A stretch of 64,000 nucleotides of DNA from NCBI RefSeq assembly GCF_023065955.2, contig NW_026623100.1:73040727-73104726 (forward strand). Direction: 5' to 3'. Origin of the DNA: Ursus arctos. Taxonomy: Eukaryota; Chordata; Mammalia; Carnivora; Ursidae. This document shows positions 11,948 through 23,270 of the stretch, in pieces. The notes below the pieces were generated by a model that saw only the letters and a list, made by a program, of their open reading frames with translations, was not told where the DNA came from and did not search any database. The stretch's first letter is position 1, and each line of letters starts with the position of its first letter. The translations under genes were made by a program, and so were the position numbers.

Positions 11948-12383
11948 CGAATTAGTTCAGGTTACCATAACAAAATACCACTGGTTAGGTGGCTTAAACA
12001 ACAAAAATTGATTTTTCTCACAGTTCTAGAGACCAGGAATTCCAAGATCAGGTTACCAACAACATAAGTATCATTAGGGGACTTCTTCTCTTCCTTTGTA
12101 GGTAGCTGCCATCTTGCTGTTTGCTCACATGATCCCTTCTTTGGGTATGTGTGTATATGTGTGTGTATGGGTGTGTGTGTGTGTGAGAGAGAGAGACAGA
12201 GAGAGAAAGAGAGAGCGTGTGTTGTGGTGTCCCTTCTCATAAGGACATTAATCCCATCTTGAGCCCCTGCCATGACCTCATTTAACCCTAATTACCTCCC
12301 AAAGGCCCATCTCCAAATACCATCATATTGAGGGCTTCAACATATATTTGGAGGGGACAGACATTCAGTCCATAACACTAGAC
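11948..12383 (-). mobile_element. ERVL-MaLR solitary LTR (MLT1/MST type)
   Basis: Reverse-complement MaLR LTR. From left: GGTTACCATAACAAAATACC, GTGGCTTAAACAACAAAAAT and TCTCACAGTTCTAGAG mark the LTR 3' part. A GTGT/GAGA-rich stretch (12145-12217) sits where the family has its CT-rich tract, followed by ATAAGGACATTAATCCCATC, TTACCTCCCAAAGGCCC and the AACATATATTTGG...CAGTCCATAACA end. No internal retroviral sequence flanks it, so it is a solo LTR. It is old and carries no gene. Confidence 0.85.
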
Positions 12384-12920
12384 ATACAGGCTAACAACAC
12401 CATTCCTCTCCACCCTCCTCTGTGCTTCTTCGTGTTCATTCTTTGTCAAGCCCGCCCATCTCTCTGAGAGCAGTTACTTCACTATGCACAGCAAAGACAG
12501 GAATGTGAACTAGCTGAGGCCAGGGAGCACGGCAGGTACACAGAAGCCAAGAAGTCAGGGCCTTGCAGAGGGACTTTATAGACAGACACCAGTTTGAACC
12601 CATAGGTTGTATTTTGACTTGCCTCATGCTGCCAAGAGAAAGTCTCAGATGTAGAGAAAGAGCTGATTCTGCCTCAGGGTTGTGATAATTAATGTCTTGT
12701 CTACTAATTGTAGAATGAGAGCTTGGCCAGACTGCCCCCTCAGAAAGGTTACCTGGCAACTTTCCAAGGCTCTTCTAGTTTCTCCAAACTGAGGTCCACA
12801 TAGTCCCATAACTGAGGGCAAGCTTTTACCTGATGGCTATTTGCAGGATGCCCACTCTTAGTTCACAAAGTCCTTCAGAACAACAGCTGTGTCTTTTTTC
12901 TTAATGTTAAGTTGCAGTGA
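12384..12920. other. Unassigned span
   Basis: No repeat family recognised. A 107-codon antisense frame (12436-12759) has no splice context and no family resemblance, and I do not call it a gene. Confidence 0.45.
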
Positions 12921-13090
12921 AATGAGCACAGACTTTGAACTCAGACAGGAATGAGTTCAGATCCCAACTCCAGCAATCAAGAGCTGTACAATATTTGACA
13001 AATTAAGTTGTCCCTCTAAGTCCCAATTCTATCTTCTGTAAAAATAGAAAAATTATGGCTAACAAATGAAACAATTTATTTTAAGCTCTT
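12921..13090 (+). mobile_element. MIR SINE
   Basis: Sense MIR: AGCACAGACTTTGAACTCAG, a decayed GTTCAGATCCCAACTCC B-box region, then the core and the TCTATCTTCTGTAAAAATAG segment corresponding to TCATCTGTAAAATGGG. Core-SINE relic. Confidence 0.75.
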
Positions 13091-13534
13091 GGTTCATAGC
13101 AGCAAATCCACAGCAGAGAAAACCTGTTGAGAACTTAATCCCTTTTCTCTGTTCTCACACTGTCTTGTGAGAAAGTAGATGTATAGTAAATATTGGTTGA
13201 GTGATGAACAACGGAATTAGGGCGGGGGATAGGACTATAAAAAGAACTAATTTGAGACTCCAAGCTCACAGCTTCTGAAAAATACTTTTAATTGTTCCCT
13301 ACCCACATATTTTGTTTGGCTTGAGGTCAGTTTCAATCTTGGCTAGAAAGCAACATCTAAGAGGCTGTGTACCCCTTTGCCTCATTTTATCTTTGGAGCG
13401 TGAGCTGGGTGATTCAGTACCTGTTCTCACCCTCACAATTTCAAAGGCTTGGAAGGAACCTGTCAGTGAGACCTCATAGCAGTGACTGGGCTTGTTTCAT
13501 ATTTCAGAGATGAATGAATGGATGCTGATAGAAA
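13091..13534. other. Unassigned span
   Basis: About 440 bp without recognised repeats or coding signal. Confidence 0.4.
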
Positions 13535-13755
13535 TTCAACAATATCTGTGGAGCACATATTATTATGTTGCTTGTAATGTTCTAGGCATTGGGGATACAA
13601 GATAAATAAGACTCGTCTCCTGAAACTCACAGTTTGCAGTGAGACAGTGACAGATATGAAATAAATAACAAAAATAATGTGCAATGTACTGTGACAGAGA
13701 TACATACAAAGTTCAGGGACAGCAGAGAGAAGAGACTAATAACCGCCTGGGGCAA
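13535..13755 (-). mobile_element. L2 3' end, antisense
   Basis: Antisense L2 landmarks: TCTAGGCATTGGGGATACAAG at about 13582 on, a TCTCCTGAAACTCACAGTTTG segment and the GTGAGACAGTGACAG region. Diverged mammalian relic. Confidence 0.7.
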
Positions 13756-14122
13756 GGTAAGGGGTACAGCTCTTCACAGAAGACATCTCCTTTGAGATAA
13801 ACCCAGCAACAAAAAGAAGAATTTGTCAAAAAGAGGCAAGGAAATAGTATGGACAAGGGCACAAACGTTTCCTCTCATTTGAGAGTGTTTAGGGAATAAG
13901 GAGAGGTAAAAGGAAGAGAGAGGTTGGGGGTTTTGTTGCTGTTTTGTCTTAAATAATGGGAATTCACCAAACAAGATTCTACAGTCATTACAAATGTGCT
14001 ACTCAGACACAACAGGGGCCAAACTCTGTACATGCATTTAGCTGTCTGGATCCTCTTATTTCCTTAGGAAGCCTTCAGATCTTTGAAAAGAAATGGAGAT
14101 TCTGCTGTCTCATGAGCTCTTT
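13756..14122. other. Unassigned span
   Basis: No recognised family. Ends at the pre-insertion target of the L1 at 14139. Confidence 0.4.
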
Positions 14123-14138
14123 AAAATGGCCTTTCTAA

Positions 14139-14447
14139 GGCAAATACCATATGATCTCGCTCATATGTAAAATTTAAGACACTAAACAGATGAACATAGG
14201 GGAAAGAAAAAAAAGAGAGGGAGAAGGAACCCATAAAATAGACTCTTAATGATCAAGAGCAACCTGAGGGTTGATGGAGGGAGGTGGGTGCGGGGCATGT
14301 GTTAAGTAGATGATGAGCTTTAGGTAGGGCACTTGTGACGAGCACTGGGTGTTGTATGTAAGTGATGAACTCTTGAAACCAACATTACACTATATGTTAA
14401 CTAACTTGAACTTAAATAAAAACTTGAAACAAACAAAAAGTGAAAAC
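14139..14447 (+). mobile_element. 5'-truncated carnivore L1, 3' end
   Basis: Sense L1 3' end: ACCATATGATCTCGCTCATA, CAACCTGAGGGTTGATGG, GAGCACTGGGTGTTGTATG and ACACTATATGTTAACTAAC, then an A-rich tail. The 16-bp flanks AAAATGGCCTTTCTAA (14123-14138) and AAAGTGGCCTTTCTAA (14448-14463) are its target-site duplication, with one mismatch. Only about 310 bp of L1 is present, typical of severe 5' truncation. Confidence 0.92.
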
Positions 14448-14463
14448 AAAGTGGCCTTTCTAA

Positions 14464-15057
14464 AAGGATGGTATACAAAGGCTGATAAATGTCAACAATT
14501 CTGCCAAGAAACTCACTGAGTGCCCTTGAACAACTCATTTGTCTTCTCTAGTCTTCCAGTCTCACAAGAGAAACTAAGTAAAATAAGATGATTACCAAGA
14601 TGTTTCCAAGTCCAAGATGCCATATGATTACATGTGGAAGGTGTGTTATCATGGGAGAGCTTCACAAAATTGGACTAATTGAAGAGAGACCAGTTTGAAA
14701 TAGTGAAAACTCTGGGAATAACACTTTCAATGAAGTTTTATTGCTTTCAAGTATTCCAAGGAACTTCCAAGGAGGCTAAAATGCAAGCAAAGGCTTTCAT
14801 CGATAGAATAAGCCTGATTTTGAAATTCAGTTATTTGTACATTGACAAGTTTTCTGAATTTGAAATATGTCAAATTCTTCAAATGAATTAAATCTCTAAC
14901 AACAACAACAACAACAACAACAAGAAAAGCATTCATTGGCTAAGGTAACTCCATTTTTAAAAGGTCCAAAACTTAGGTCCTTTTCCTAAATATTATGGTT
15001 TTTCAATCTACAGGCTATTGTTGGATAGCCATTGGCACTGTTAGCAAGTCTCACTCA
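14464..15057. other. Unassigned span with (CAA)n
   Basis: Holds an (ACA)n microsatellite at 14899-14923, about eight units. Two short opposite-strand frames overlap around 14679-14936 and are chance products of this repeat and AT-rich DNA. Confidence 0.5.
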
Positions 15058-15247
15058 GGGGCGCCTGGGGGGCTCAGTCAGTGAAGTGTATGATCCCAGG
15101 GTCCTGGGATCAAGCCTTGCATCTGGCTTCCTGCTCAGTGGGGAGCCTTCCTCTCTCTCTCTGCCCTTCCCCCCTGCTCATGCTTGCTCTCTCTCGTGCT
15201 CTCTGTCTCTCTCTCTCTCTCAAATAAATGAAATCTTTTTAAAAAAT
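15058..15247 (+). mobile_element. CAN-SINE
   Basis: Sense copy: GGGGCGCCTGGGGGGCTCAG head at 15058, GGGATCAAGCCTTGCATC B-box region, CT-rich segment of alternating CTCT, then CAAATAAATGAAATCTTTTT tail. The head lacks part of the usual tRNA-like segment, a small internal deletion after the A box. Confidence 0.9.
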
Positions 15248-15506
15248 CAGAGTACAGAACAACTGGTAGACTTGGTGTCTTGTGAAGAAGGAAGTATTCT
15301 TGAGGGCAATGCTCCCGTCTCAAAATGGAGACAGGACCTAGGCTACCTTAAACACACTCTGAATTAGCTGCACACATGGCTGACCATCCTTAAGGAACTA
15401 TTGATGAGTCTTGTTTATGATGGGGCAATGTTGGCATTTTGCTTTGAATACCCTTGCCCCACCATCATGCATTTTGCATTGGATTCATTCTTGCTGTTAA
15501 ATTCTT

Positions 15507-15707
15507 TTTTTTTTTTTTAAGATTTTATTTATTTATTAGACAGAGATAGAGACAGCCAGCAAGAGAGGGAACACAAGCAGGGGGAGTGGGAGAGGAAGAA
15601 GCAGGCTCCCAGCGGAGGAGCCTGATGTGGGGCTCGATCCCAGGACTCCAGGATCACGCCCTGAGCCAAAGGCAGACGCTTAACCGCTGTGCCACCCAGG
15701 CGCCCCT
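15507..15707 (-). mobile_element. CAN-SINE with 15-bp perfect TSD
   Basis: Reverse-oriented young-type copy with the complete head (GCCACCCAGGCGCCC at the right). TGCTGTTAAATTCTT is repeated exactly at 15492-15506 and 15708-15722, so the insertion is recent enough for a perfect target-site duplication. Confidence 0.95.
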
Positions 15708-15722
15708 GCTGTTAAATTCTTA

Positions 15723-16879
15723 ATAGTAAATGTATTTGGCTAGTCCATGAGGAAGCAATATAGAATAATTCACTTGTATCCCTGAAGTTGATGTTCTTGA
15801 TCATGGAGATTTTCATGACCTCTCTGAAGTCACACTGCAAGTTGTTGCCAGAGCGGAAATCCTATTTCACTGCTTGTTCATCTACCATGTGGCCTCCCCA
15901 AAGATGTGAAGGTGGTTAAATGGATCCAATGAAAGCCACAATAGATGAGGAACAGTTTGCACAAAGCAGGTAAATGGACAAATAAATTTGCCCAGTTTCT
16001 TTGGCTCTTAACTTTTTCTTCTTTTAGTATTTTGTCTGTATCTTTGGTTGATCTCAATGGTTTCAACTTACACCCAGCTGCAATCTAGACTCAGCTATAG
16101 CAGGACTGTAGAAACAACGATGACCCATTGATACGACTATCCCGAGCTCCAGTGACCATTTCAAATACTTGCTTTCTGAGTCTTACACAGCCAGATCCCT
16201 GGAAGCTATTGGTGAAAATGTGTGTTATCTCTGATGGATGAGGAACAGAAACTCATCTCATCAGTTTGTAGTAGTTATGAACTCTTGGGGATCTGGACAA
16301 TAAGTTATTCATGTTGCAAATTCTATTTTTCCTTCAAAAATAGCAGATCAGCAAGAACAAGGGAAAACCAGGCTATGTCCTCCTATCAAAGAATAACACA
16401 GAATAAATAGAAACCTTAGTTTTAAAAAAAGCACTAAGTTAGTTGCAAAGTTCTGGAGCTGCATTTGTGTTTGATAAAAATAGCGCGGTACTCACCCCCC
16501 AACTCAAACAGCACGTCCAAAGTAGAGAACAAAGAGTTGGCAATAATAGTGAAGAGAGGGGCATGCATGGGGAAAGACCAAGATGAAAGAGCTGATGGAA
16601 GTTGGAAGTAAATGAAGTAGGTGTGGGAATCAGTGAAGATAACATTCAACTCCTGCACAATTCCTAGGGAAAATTTATCCATGTAGTCATTCTTCAGTTC
16701 TGTATTTATTGCACACCTCTGGTGAGCCAGGCTTTCTTTTTCCAACTCTATGTACAAATGGACCAGTTAACAAAATCTTCACTGCTGACCAAGTGGTGGG
16801 TTGAAGACAGTTATTAAATCCATAACCAAAGAAATCAACAAGATAATTTCTGATGAGGGCAAAACTCAGTGATACGACT
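15723..16879. other. Unassigned span
   Basis: About 1.15 kb. No family recognised. Small frames around 16222-16941 on both strands are not supported as genes. Confidence 0.4.
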
Positions 16880-17590
16880 AAAATAAAAAACATTGACAAC
16901 ACCAAATGCTGGTGAGGAAGGGGAGCAGCAGGAACTCTCATTCATTGCTGATAGGAATGCAAAATGGTACAGCCACGTTGGAAGACAGTTTGGCAGATTC
17001 TTAGAAAGCTAAACATAGTTTTACCATATGATCCAGCAATCACACTAGTAGGTATTTATTTACTCAAATGAGTTGAAAACATATGTCCGTACAAAAACTT
17101 GCATGCAAATATTTATAGCAACTTTATTCATAAGTTGGGAAAATTGGAAGCAATCAAGATGTCCTTCAATAGGTTAAACTCTTGTGCATTCATATAATGG
17201 AATATTTAGATATTATATATATGTCAATCTGAAAAGGCTACATATGGCATGATTCCAACTATATGACATTATGGAAAGGCAACACTACAGAGGCAGTAAA
17301 AAGGTCAGGGGCTACTAGGGGTTCAGGTGGAGGGAGAGATGAATAGATGGAGCACAGAGGATTTTAAGGGCAGTGAAACCATCTGCATGGGTCTATAATG
17401 GTGTTATGCATTTGTCAACACATAGAGTGAACCCTAATGTAAACTATGGACTTCAGTGAATAATAATAAATCAATATTGTTTTGTCATTTGGAACAACTG
17501 TGCACACTAATGTCAGATGTTCAGAATAGGCTGTACAGTGGGGAGAAGGTGGAATGTATAAGAGCTCCTTAGTTCCTGCTCTACTTTTCT
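16880..17590 (+). mobile_element. Old L1M 3' end (ORF2 end plus 3'UTR)
   Basis: Sense landmarks in order: GCAAAATGGTACAGCCACG, ACCATATGATCCAGCAATCA, TTATAGCAACTTTATTCATA, CTATATGACATTATGGAAA, GATGAATAGATGGAGCACAG, and TAATGTAAACTATGGACTTC near 17437. This is the ORF2 C-terminal region and 3'UTR of an L1ME/L1MD-like element, with an internal deletion near 17215. The same 3'UTR type recurs at 31914-32150. Confidence 0.8.
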
Positions 17591-17639
17591 ATCATCTTAA
17601 GAGATAAGGTCTGTGATTTTTTTAATGCAATGGTAGAGA

Positions 17640-17790
17640 ATCAGAATGATAGGAGGGAATCTAATATCAACTGGGTCTTCAGAGAAGTCTCTCCGAAAAG
17701 TTGACCTTTCAGCTGATTGATGGGAGGGGCATTCCAGACAGTGGGAAGAACAAATATACGGGGCCCGTGAGGGACCATGTCCGCTTCTTT
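17640..17790 (-). mobile_element. L2 fragment, antisense
   Basis: GAGGGGCATTCCAGACAGTGG and AACAAATATACGGGGCCCGTG correspond to the antisense L2 segment around GCATTCCAGGCAGAGGGAA. Heavily diverged. Confidence 0.55.
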
Positions 17791-17844
17791 TATAGTATTT
17801 ATTCATCTACTTTGTGAAGTAGGCTGATCAGAGATTTTTCATTT

Positions 17845-17945
17845 TCATGTTCATTAAAGAACAAGTGAGGCTTAGAGGTTTAAGGAAGTTATTAGAACTC
17901 AGAGAGCAAATTAGTGGAGAGAAAAGAACAGGAGCTGGATCTCTA
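17845..17945 (-). mobile_element. MIR SINE
   Basis: Antisense MIR core: AAGTGAGGCTTAGAGGTTTA, then AGCAAATTAGTGGAGAGA and GAGCTGGATC, corresponding to the reversed MIR core and tRNA-like part. Confidence 0.6.
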
Positions 17946-18241
17946 TGGGGACATGACCATTTGGGTGCCAGAATTCTGGGTACATCCACCACAGCTCAGA
18001 GCCTGGGAGCCAGACTACCAACAGCAGCCACCAACACCACGTAATAAGAATGGCCGCTGCCCTATCCCGCCCCTTCCTACAGTTCACCGAGACTTCCGGT
18101 GCCCAACAATGTGCTCTTCCCACAAATCATATTTCCTCCTGCGACTTCATCAAACTCCACATCTTCTTTAAAAGCAAAACGAACAAAAAGTTGTTGCCAC
18201 TTCAGCACCTTCTCTCCTACACCCCTGTGTCTTCTAAAGCC
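17946..18241. other. Unassigned, locally GC-richer
   Basis: Contains GGCCGCTGCCCTATCCCGCC at 18052-18071 and CTTCCGGT nearby, a small CpG-containing patch in an AT-rich setting. Open frames crossing it (for example 18050-18502, 150 codons) run into the MER20-like repeat, so they are not supported. Confidence 0.35.
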
Positions 18242-18510
18242 ATGTTTTCCCAACTTTGGTCCCTATCAGAATTGTTTGAAGAACATGGTAAAAATACGGG
18301 GGCAGAGGCTCTATCCCACATTCATCGTGGTGCATGTCAACATTTGAGAAGCAGTGCTCGAAAGCAGAACTCCTCACACTTCCGTGTTTCTATGAATCAC
18401 CCGGGGATCTGGTTCAGTAGATCTACAAGGGGGCTGAGATTCTGGATTTCTAACAGGCTGTCAGGTGGGGTGGGTGCCCTTGGTCCATGGAGCGCACTGT
18501 GATTGGTGCA
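18242..18510 (+). mobile_element. MER20-like hAT-Charlie element(s)
   Basis: Two adjacent related pieces. At 18242-18360, TTTCCCAACTTTGGTCCCTA through AACATTTGAGAAGCAGTG resembles a MER20-type end-to-end fragment. At 18365-18510, CTCACACTTCCGTGTTTCTA, ATCTGGTTCAGTAGATCT and GATTTCTAACAGGCTGTC follow the MER20 order. Non-autonomous DNA transposons; family name moderately certain. Confidence 0.6.
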
Positions 18511-19329
18511 GAGTCTAAACAGAGGGTTATGCCCAGCAGTAAGGTGGGATGATCCTAGGATGAGTAACTGATCTCTGATAGGTTTGGTGGCATTTCCTAT
18601 CCAAAGGAAGATGTCCATTTTGCTTTTCAGAATTTTACTATGTCAGGTGATATGTTAGATATTCAGTGCAGAGTAAGATTTTTCTTCAGTTCTGTTGCAG
18701 AGACATGATATTACCTGTAGTTGTGCATCAAGACAGAGAAGTAAAAGCAGTGGCAGGCGCCCTGGGTATATTCATTCACAGCCACTGTGTGATTCATTCC
18801 TCTTTCTTACACCAAATCACCCTGCAAGTAACTAGAAGCTGTTTAAGGAAAACATGGTGAATTTTTTTCCCAAATCATAATTGTTGCATTTGTGCAGTGC
18901 ACGCTTTGTGCCAGACACGGTGTCATGGGATTTAGATGCATTTACTTATAAACGTTAAACAATTTATTATATGCAAACCTTTATTCTGTTTTTAAAAATA
19001 ATGAGAGTTAAACACATGTTCAAAGGTGCATAAGGGATAGAGCCCAGTTTCAACGCCTGGATAATACAAAGTCCATGCTACCATTTTTCTGCCAATATGA
19101 CCCAGATTACAAAAGTATCTTTGCATCAAGTCTGGGTCTGTCAGATATGCCATTGAATGAGTAACAGCTGATGTTGCTCATAAGGATTCTAGAATCATAC
19201 CTACTAGTGAATAATGTGCAGTTTCAGTGTTGATAATGATAAATCTTAAATCCTTGATAAGAGTTTCTGGAAGCTCTTGGTAATATCTGTGATTTTTTTT
19301 TAAGGGAACATAAGCCAGTGTGAAGTATA
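18511..19329. other. Unassigned span
   Basis: About 820 bp AT-rich DNA with no recognised family or coding signal. Confidence 0.4.
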
Positions 19330-19475
19330 AGAAAGAATACTTAGCTAGGAGTCAGGAGACAAAGATTCTTGTTCTGACTCTGGCCCTGGTTTGATGACTT
19401 TGAACAAGTCATTTCCCCATCCTCGGCCTCAGTTTCTGAATCAATAAAATGACTGATGGGTTTAGGTCATCTCAG
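19330..19475 (+). mobile_element. MIR SINE
   Basis: Sense MIR: TAGCTAGGAGTCAGGAGAC, GATGACTTTGAACAAGTCAT, CTCGGCCTCAGTTTCTGAAT and CAATAAAATGACTGATGGG, the tRNA-like part through the conserved core. Confidence 0.8.
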
Positions 19476-19954
19476 CGGGATTTTGTAGCTTTATCACTGA
19501 CTATGAAACATCTACTTCAGCACTGCTGAATTAAAATAAAGACCTGATCAATAAACTCATGATTTATTAGAGTAGAAATCTGCTCTTCTGTGACCTGTTC
19601 AAGATTATGCAGTGACTTGGTGGCAGAGCAAGGACAAGGACCCAGGTATCCTTATTCCCAGCGCAACATCTCTCCTCACATAAGGCCCTTGTGGAATGAT
19701 CACTTAATAGTCATGTAAATAAAAAAACGGGATTGTTGAAATGCAGTAGCCTGTGATGGAAGATCCTCAGACCAGAGGTGTTTTTATAAATACAAAAACA
19801 CTTGGAGTTTTGCATCAAATAATAAATAGAAATTTATAATAAACAAAAAAATAAGTTTAAATGACTGACATGTATTTGATTCTCCCCATGAGACATCACG
19901 AGACATCGGGGAACAGAGATACATGGGCATTGACTCTGGTGACAGTTTTCTGTC

Positions 19955-20100
19955 ACTTTCCCCCTCTGTGCACTTTTCCCACCTGAAAAACGGAAATAAT
20001 GATAACACATATGGCATGAGGTTGTGAGAAGTAATGGGTAGTATGTGGAAAGCACTAGAACGGCACTTGGGAAAGGACATACTCAATAAATATTGGATAT
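19955..20100 (+). mobile_element. MIR SINE, 3' half
   Basis: Sense MIR core and tail: CTGAAAAACGGAAATAATGA, TGAGGTTGTGAGAAGTAATG, GAAAGCACTAGAACGGCAC and CTCAATAAATATTGG. Confidence 0.8.
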
Positions 20101-20165
20101 TACCTCAAGTTTACAGATGAGGTGATTGAGCTTCAGAGGGGTTTTATGACCCCAGGAACTCCTAA
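20101..20165 (-). mobile_element. MIR SINE fragment
   Basis: TTTACAGATGAGGTGATTGA followed by GCTTCAGAGGGGTTTTATGA is the reversed MIR core. It abuts the previous MIR tail to tail. Confidence 0.65.
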
Positions 20166-20234
20166 GTGTAGCCAAGGACATAGGACATTTTTCTTAGCAG
20201 AACCTTCTGCTACATCACTGGCTCATGGAGAAAC

Positions 20235-20365
20235 CATATAGTTTGGAGCCAGAAGACCCAAGTATGAATCCTTTTTCGGCTCTATTCTCAACTTATGACA
20301 TTGAACAAATTCCCTCAGTGCTCTGATCTTCGTTTCATCTAAAAACAGACATAACATATGATATC
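20235..20365 (+). mobile_element. MIR SINE
   Basis: GTTTGGAGCCAGAAGACCCA, AGTATGAATCCTTTTTCGGC and TTATGACATTGAACAAATTC, then the decayed core. Third MIR within 420 bp. Confidence 0.75.
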
Positions 20366-20834
20366 TCTTCTACAAGTTGGTCATGAGGACGAAACTCTAA
20401 TGTTCCATGACAGAGTCAGATTTGGTGAAATGAGGGTATCCCCCCACACTCAGTGGGCATGGAGTAACTCAGAAGAGTGGCCATGTGGGTGCTGCTGGGC
20501 ACAGGGGGATCCACAGTCACCCAGCACAGCCCCCAGTTTGGCAGTGACCTTCAAAGCACAAGGTGAGGACAGCTCTGTTAGGCAGGGAGAGGGCCTCACA
20601 GACACAGGTGGGTTATAAGGGATCTCTCAGCTGTTTTAAAGTAGCTCAAGCCACTTAACCTTGATGAAGGACACCGAGGCCTGTGTGATGGAGTCACTGA
20701 ATTCCTGGGGTGAATCCTTGAAGGTCTGTAGACAGTAGTGGGGTCTCTAGTGCTCTAAGATGTAGAGCGATGCTTTTATGCAGATTTGTCCAAGGACCTC
20801 CTCAACAGAACACTTCAGTGGGACACAGTGGTTC
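20366..20834. other. Unassigned span
   Basis: About 470 bp, slightly GC-richer. An 86-codon frame (20358-20618) has no recognisable family. Confidence 0.4.
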
Positions 20835-21330
20835 AAAGAATGAAGCCAAAGCTCTTTAACAAGGAGGACATGACTGACTTCTCATGGCTGATCAAGGCCC
20901 TGCCTGTCCCTCCCGCTTCATCTGGCACCTGGCTTCCCTCACCCCCTGCCATTCATCACTTCCTTGGCCACAGCATCTCGCACACGCTTTTTCCCTTGAA
21001 ATGTGCTGCTCCTCCCCACCTCCTTCCTTACTTCATTCCCACATAACCTTCCGATCCCAGGTGAATAATTTCTTTGGCACTTCCTCTCATTCCTACCCCG
21101 AACTCTTTAGTAGCTCACATCTCTTATTTAATGCCTTGTGGTACCACATAACCCTTCTTGGTAGCGTGTGTGACATGGAGTTTTCCATGCAGTTGTATGA
21201 TTATCTATTCTTCTCTCTCTCCCCTAAGCAATGGGAGAGTAGGGACAAATTCCATCCCTGGTCTTTACAACCAAAAATAGTGTCTGGACATGACAGGTGC
21301 TAAAAACAAATATTTTTTAATGAATGAAAA
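20835..21330 (+). mobile_element. L2 3' region, sense
   Basis: Sense L2: AAGGCCCTGCCTGTCCC, CACCTTCCTTACTTCATTCCC-like, a reduced CTTCAGGTC-type segment, CAATGGGAGAGTAGGGAC, TAGTGTCTGGACATGACAGG and TTTTTAATGAATGAA end. Open frames here are L2 relics. Confidence 0.75.
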
Positions 21331-22649
21331 AATGTAACTCGTTTTCCAATGGTGTGACTAGTCTGACACATTAGAAAGTGTAGCAGGGATTTAGTGAGGA
21401 CTTTGTGATCTCCTATAGGGAACAAGTGGGGAAATCCGCTCTCAGGTATAGTACAAATAGATTCATGCCTAATACATCAAGGTGAATTCCTTAAATTTTC
21501 CTTTGGGGTTGATTGGAGAGAGGATGATAGTAGCTGGATCTTAAATCCACAGCATAACAATAATTTGGATAAAGGTTAGGTATGCTGCCAAAGTTGGATA
21601 GAATTGATAGAAAAATCAAGATCACAACATTATTGATAGTTAGAATACTGAAGCAAATCTAAACAAATTGACACTGAGCCTTGATAAAAATAAAGGTCAT
21701 TATTTCGGGCTAAGGCAAAGAGATAAATAAGAATTCTCCAGGTGGAGGATAGTCAGGATGATTAGGAAATACATATGAACAACTCCTGTGCTCTTGGACT
21801 CCGGGCTGTGTGCATGGCCGCCCCGCGTGCTTCCGCGAACTCGCAGGAACGCTGCAGGGTGTGTGAGGGAAGCAGAGCTACAGCCTCATTCACAGTTTCA
21901 ACGTGAGATGGATCTATATTTCTTGCCGTCATGTTATATGTATGTGAAGCTAGGCTTGGGAGGCTGCTAGGATAAAAAGCAAGCACCATGCGAAAATCAA
22001 CATGGAAGAGGAAGCAAGGGTAGGAAGGCTTAAAAAGATGGGCAGAGCCCCACAGGTGCACACATCCCGTTAGTAACTAACTGCTTGTTTAAGAACGAAA
22101 TGAAAATATTTTTCTTTCAATTCATTCCTATTATTTCTAAATGATCATTTAGTTATCAGAACATAAGCATTTACTAAATTATTTGCACCTAACTGTTGAC
22201 TAAATGTAACCGTTAGGTGTTTCTTCTGGCTTAAGTGGGCTTTACCCAGACGTAAAGGCATGAAAACCAAGAAAATTTGGGAATCACTGCCCTTGATATT
22301 TAGGTTCTAACTTAAAGCGGTAACTGCTTTAAGAGAAGGAGGAAAAGGAATTGATTTAAGAAACATCTTTATAATAGTGTTTTCCCTTTACATACTAATG
22401 CATGACAGTTGAGAATTTACTACGAACCTATAAGTAAATCACTTTAGTATAACACTTTGTATGCACCCTATAAATCATTGCCTTTTTAATAAGAAACATG
22501 CAGAAAAGAGTAAAATGGGAGATAACCATCAGAGAGAAAATAAAGCAACCTGTGAAAAAACTTGATGTACTTTTTTCTAATATGTTCATGAATAATTACA
22601 ATCAATATGGTTGAGATTACAATTTGTAGGCTACTTTATTCCCAGATTT
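21331..22649. other. Unassigned span with a CpG patch
   Basis: About 1.3 kb. Positions 21801-21852 hold an unusual cluster of about eight CpGs (GCCGCCCCGCGTGCTTCCGC). Otherwise AT-rich; no exon or family recognised. Confidence 0.45.
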
Positions 22650-22850
22650 TAAATGCAATTTTTATCAGAGATACTTGTGCCATTGAATATTTTCATAAAG
22701 TTATTTTAATGGCTCCACAATTCTCCATTGTGTGAATATATCATAGTTTCTGTGCTTTCCCCATGATAATTTGGCATTTCTCCCAGTGTCCTCTATCATA
22801 GAAATGCTTTGCTATACACTTGTATAAACTTATTTTTGTACACAGTTCAA
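22650..22850 (-). mobile_element. Old L1M fragment, antisense
   Basis: CTCCATTGTGTGAATATATC and CATAGTTTCTGTGC followed by an ATTTGGCATTTCTCCC segment match the reversed ORF2 C-terminal/3' region typical of old L1M copies. Borders approximate. Confidence 0.5.
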
Positions 22851-22894
22851 GTAAGTTTAATTAATATAAATTCAGTGAGCATTTTACAGATAAA

Positions 22895-23235
22895 ACATAG
22901 TATTTCATGATTGATTTAACGTAAAGAGCATATGGAAGAGGGAGGAGCAGAGATGAATTAGGTGACTGGGTGGAAGGTGTTCGCTGATAAAGGCAGTAAA
23001 GAGCAAGAGCAGTTTTGGGGGGCTCAAGAGAGAAAGCATTGAAATTAACAGATATTGAGTATGGATTGCCTTGGGAAACATCCAGGTGAAGATACCCAGA
23101 GACAATCAGATTTTCAAGTTTAAAATCCAAAATATATGTCTTGGCTGAAGATAAGGCACTAGTAATCATTTACTATAACATAGAAAAATAAATATGTATA
23201 TATATTTATGGACATAAATGTGTGTGTGTGTATAC

Positions 23236-23270
<35 letters not shown>

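Noticed and set aside
11948..12383. Endogenous retrovirus with genes
   Set aside because: Only a single MaLR LTR is present. No internal coding region or second LTR lies within several kilobases.
18050..18502. 150-codon plus-strand frame starting near a GC patch
   Set aside because: More than half lies in MER20-like transposon sequence, and there are overlapping frames of similar length, so no coding signal remains.
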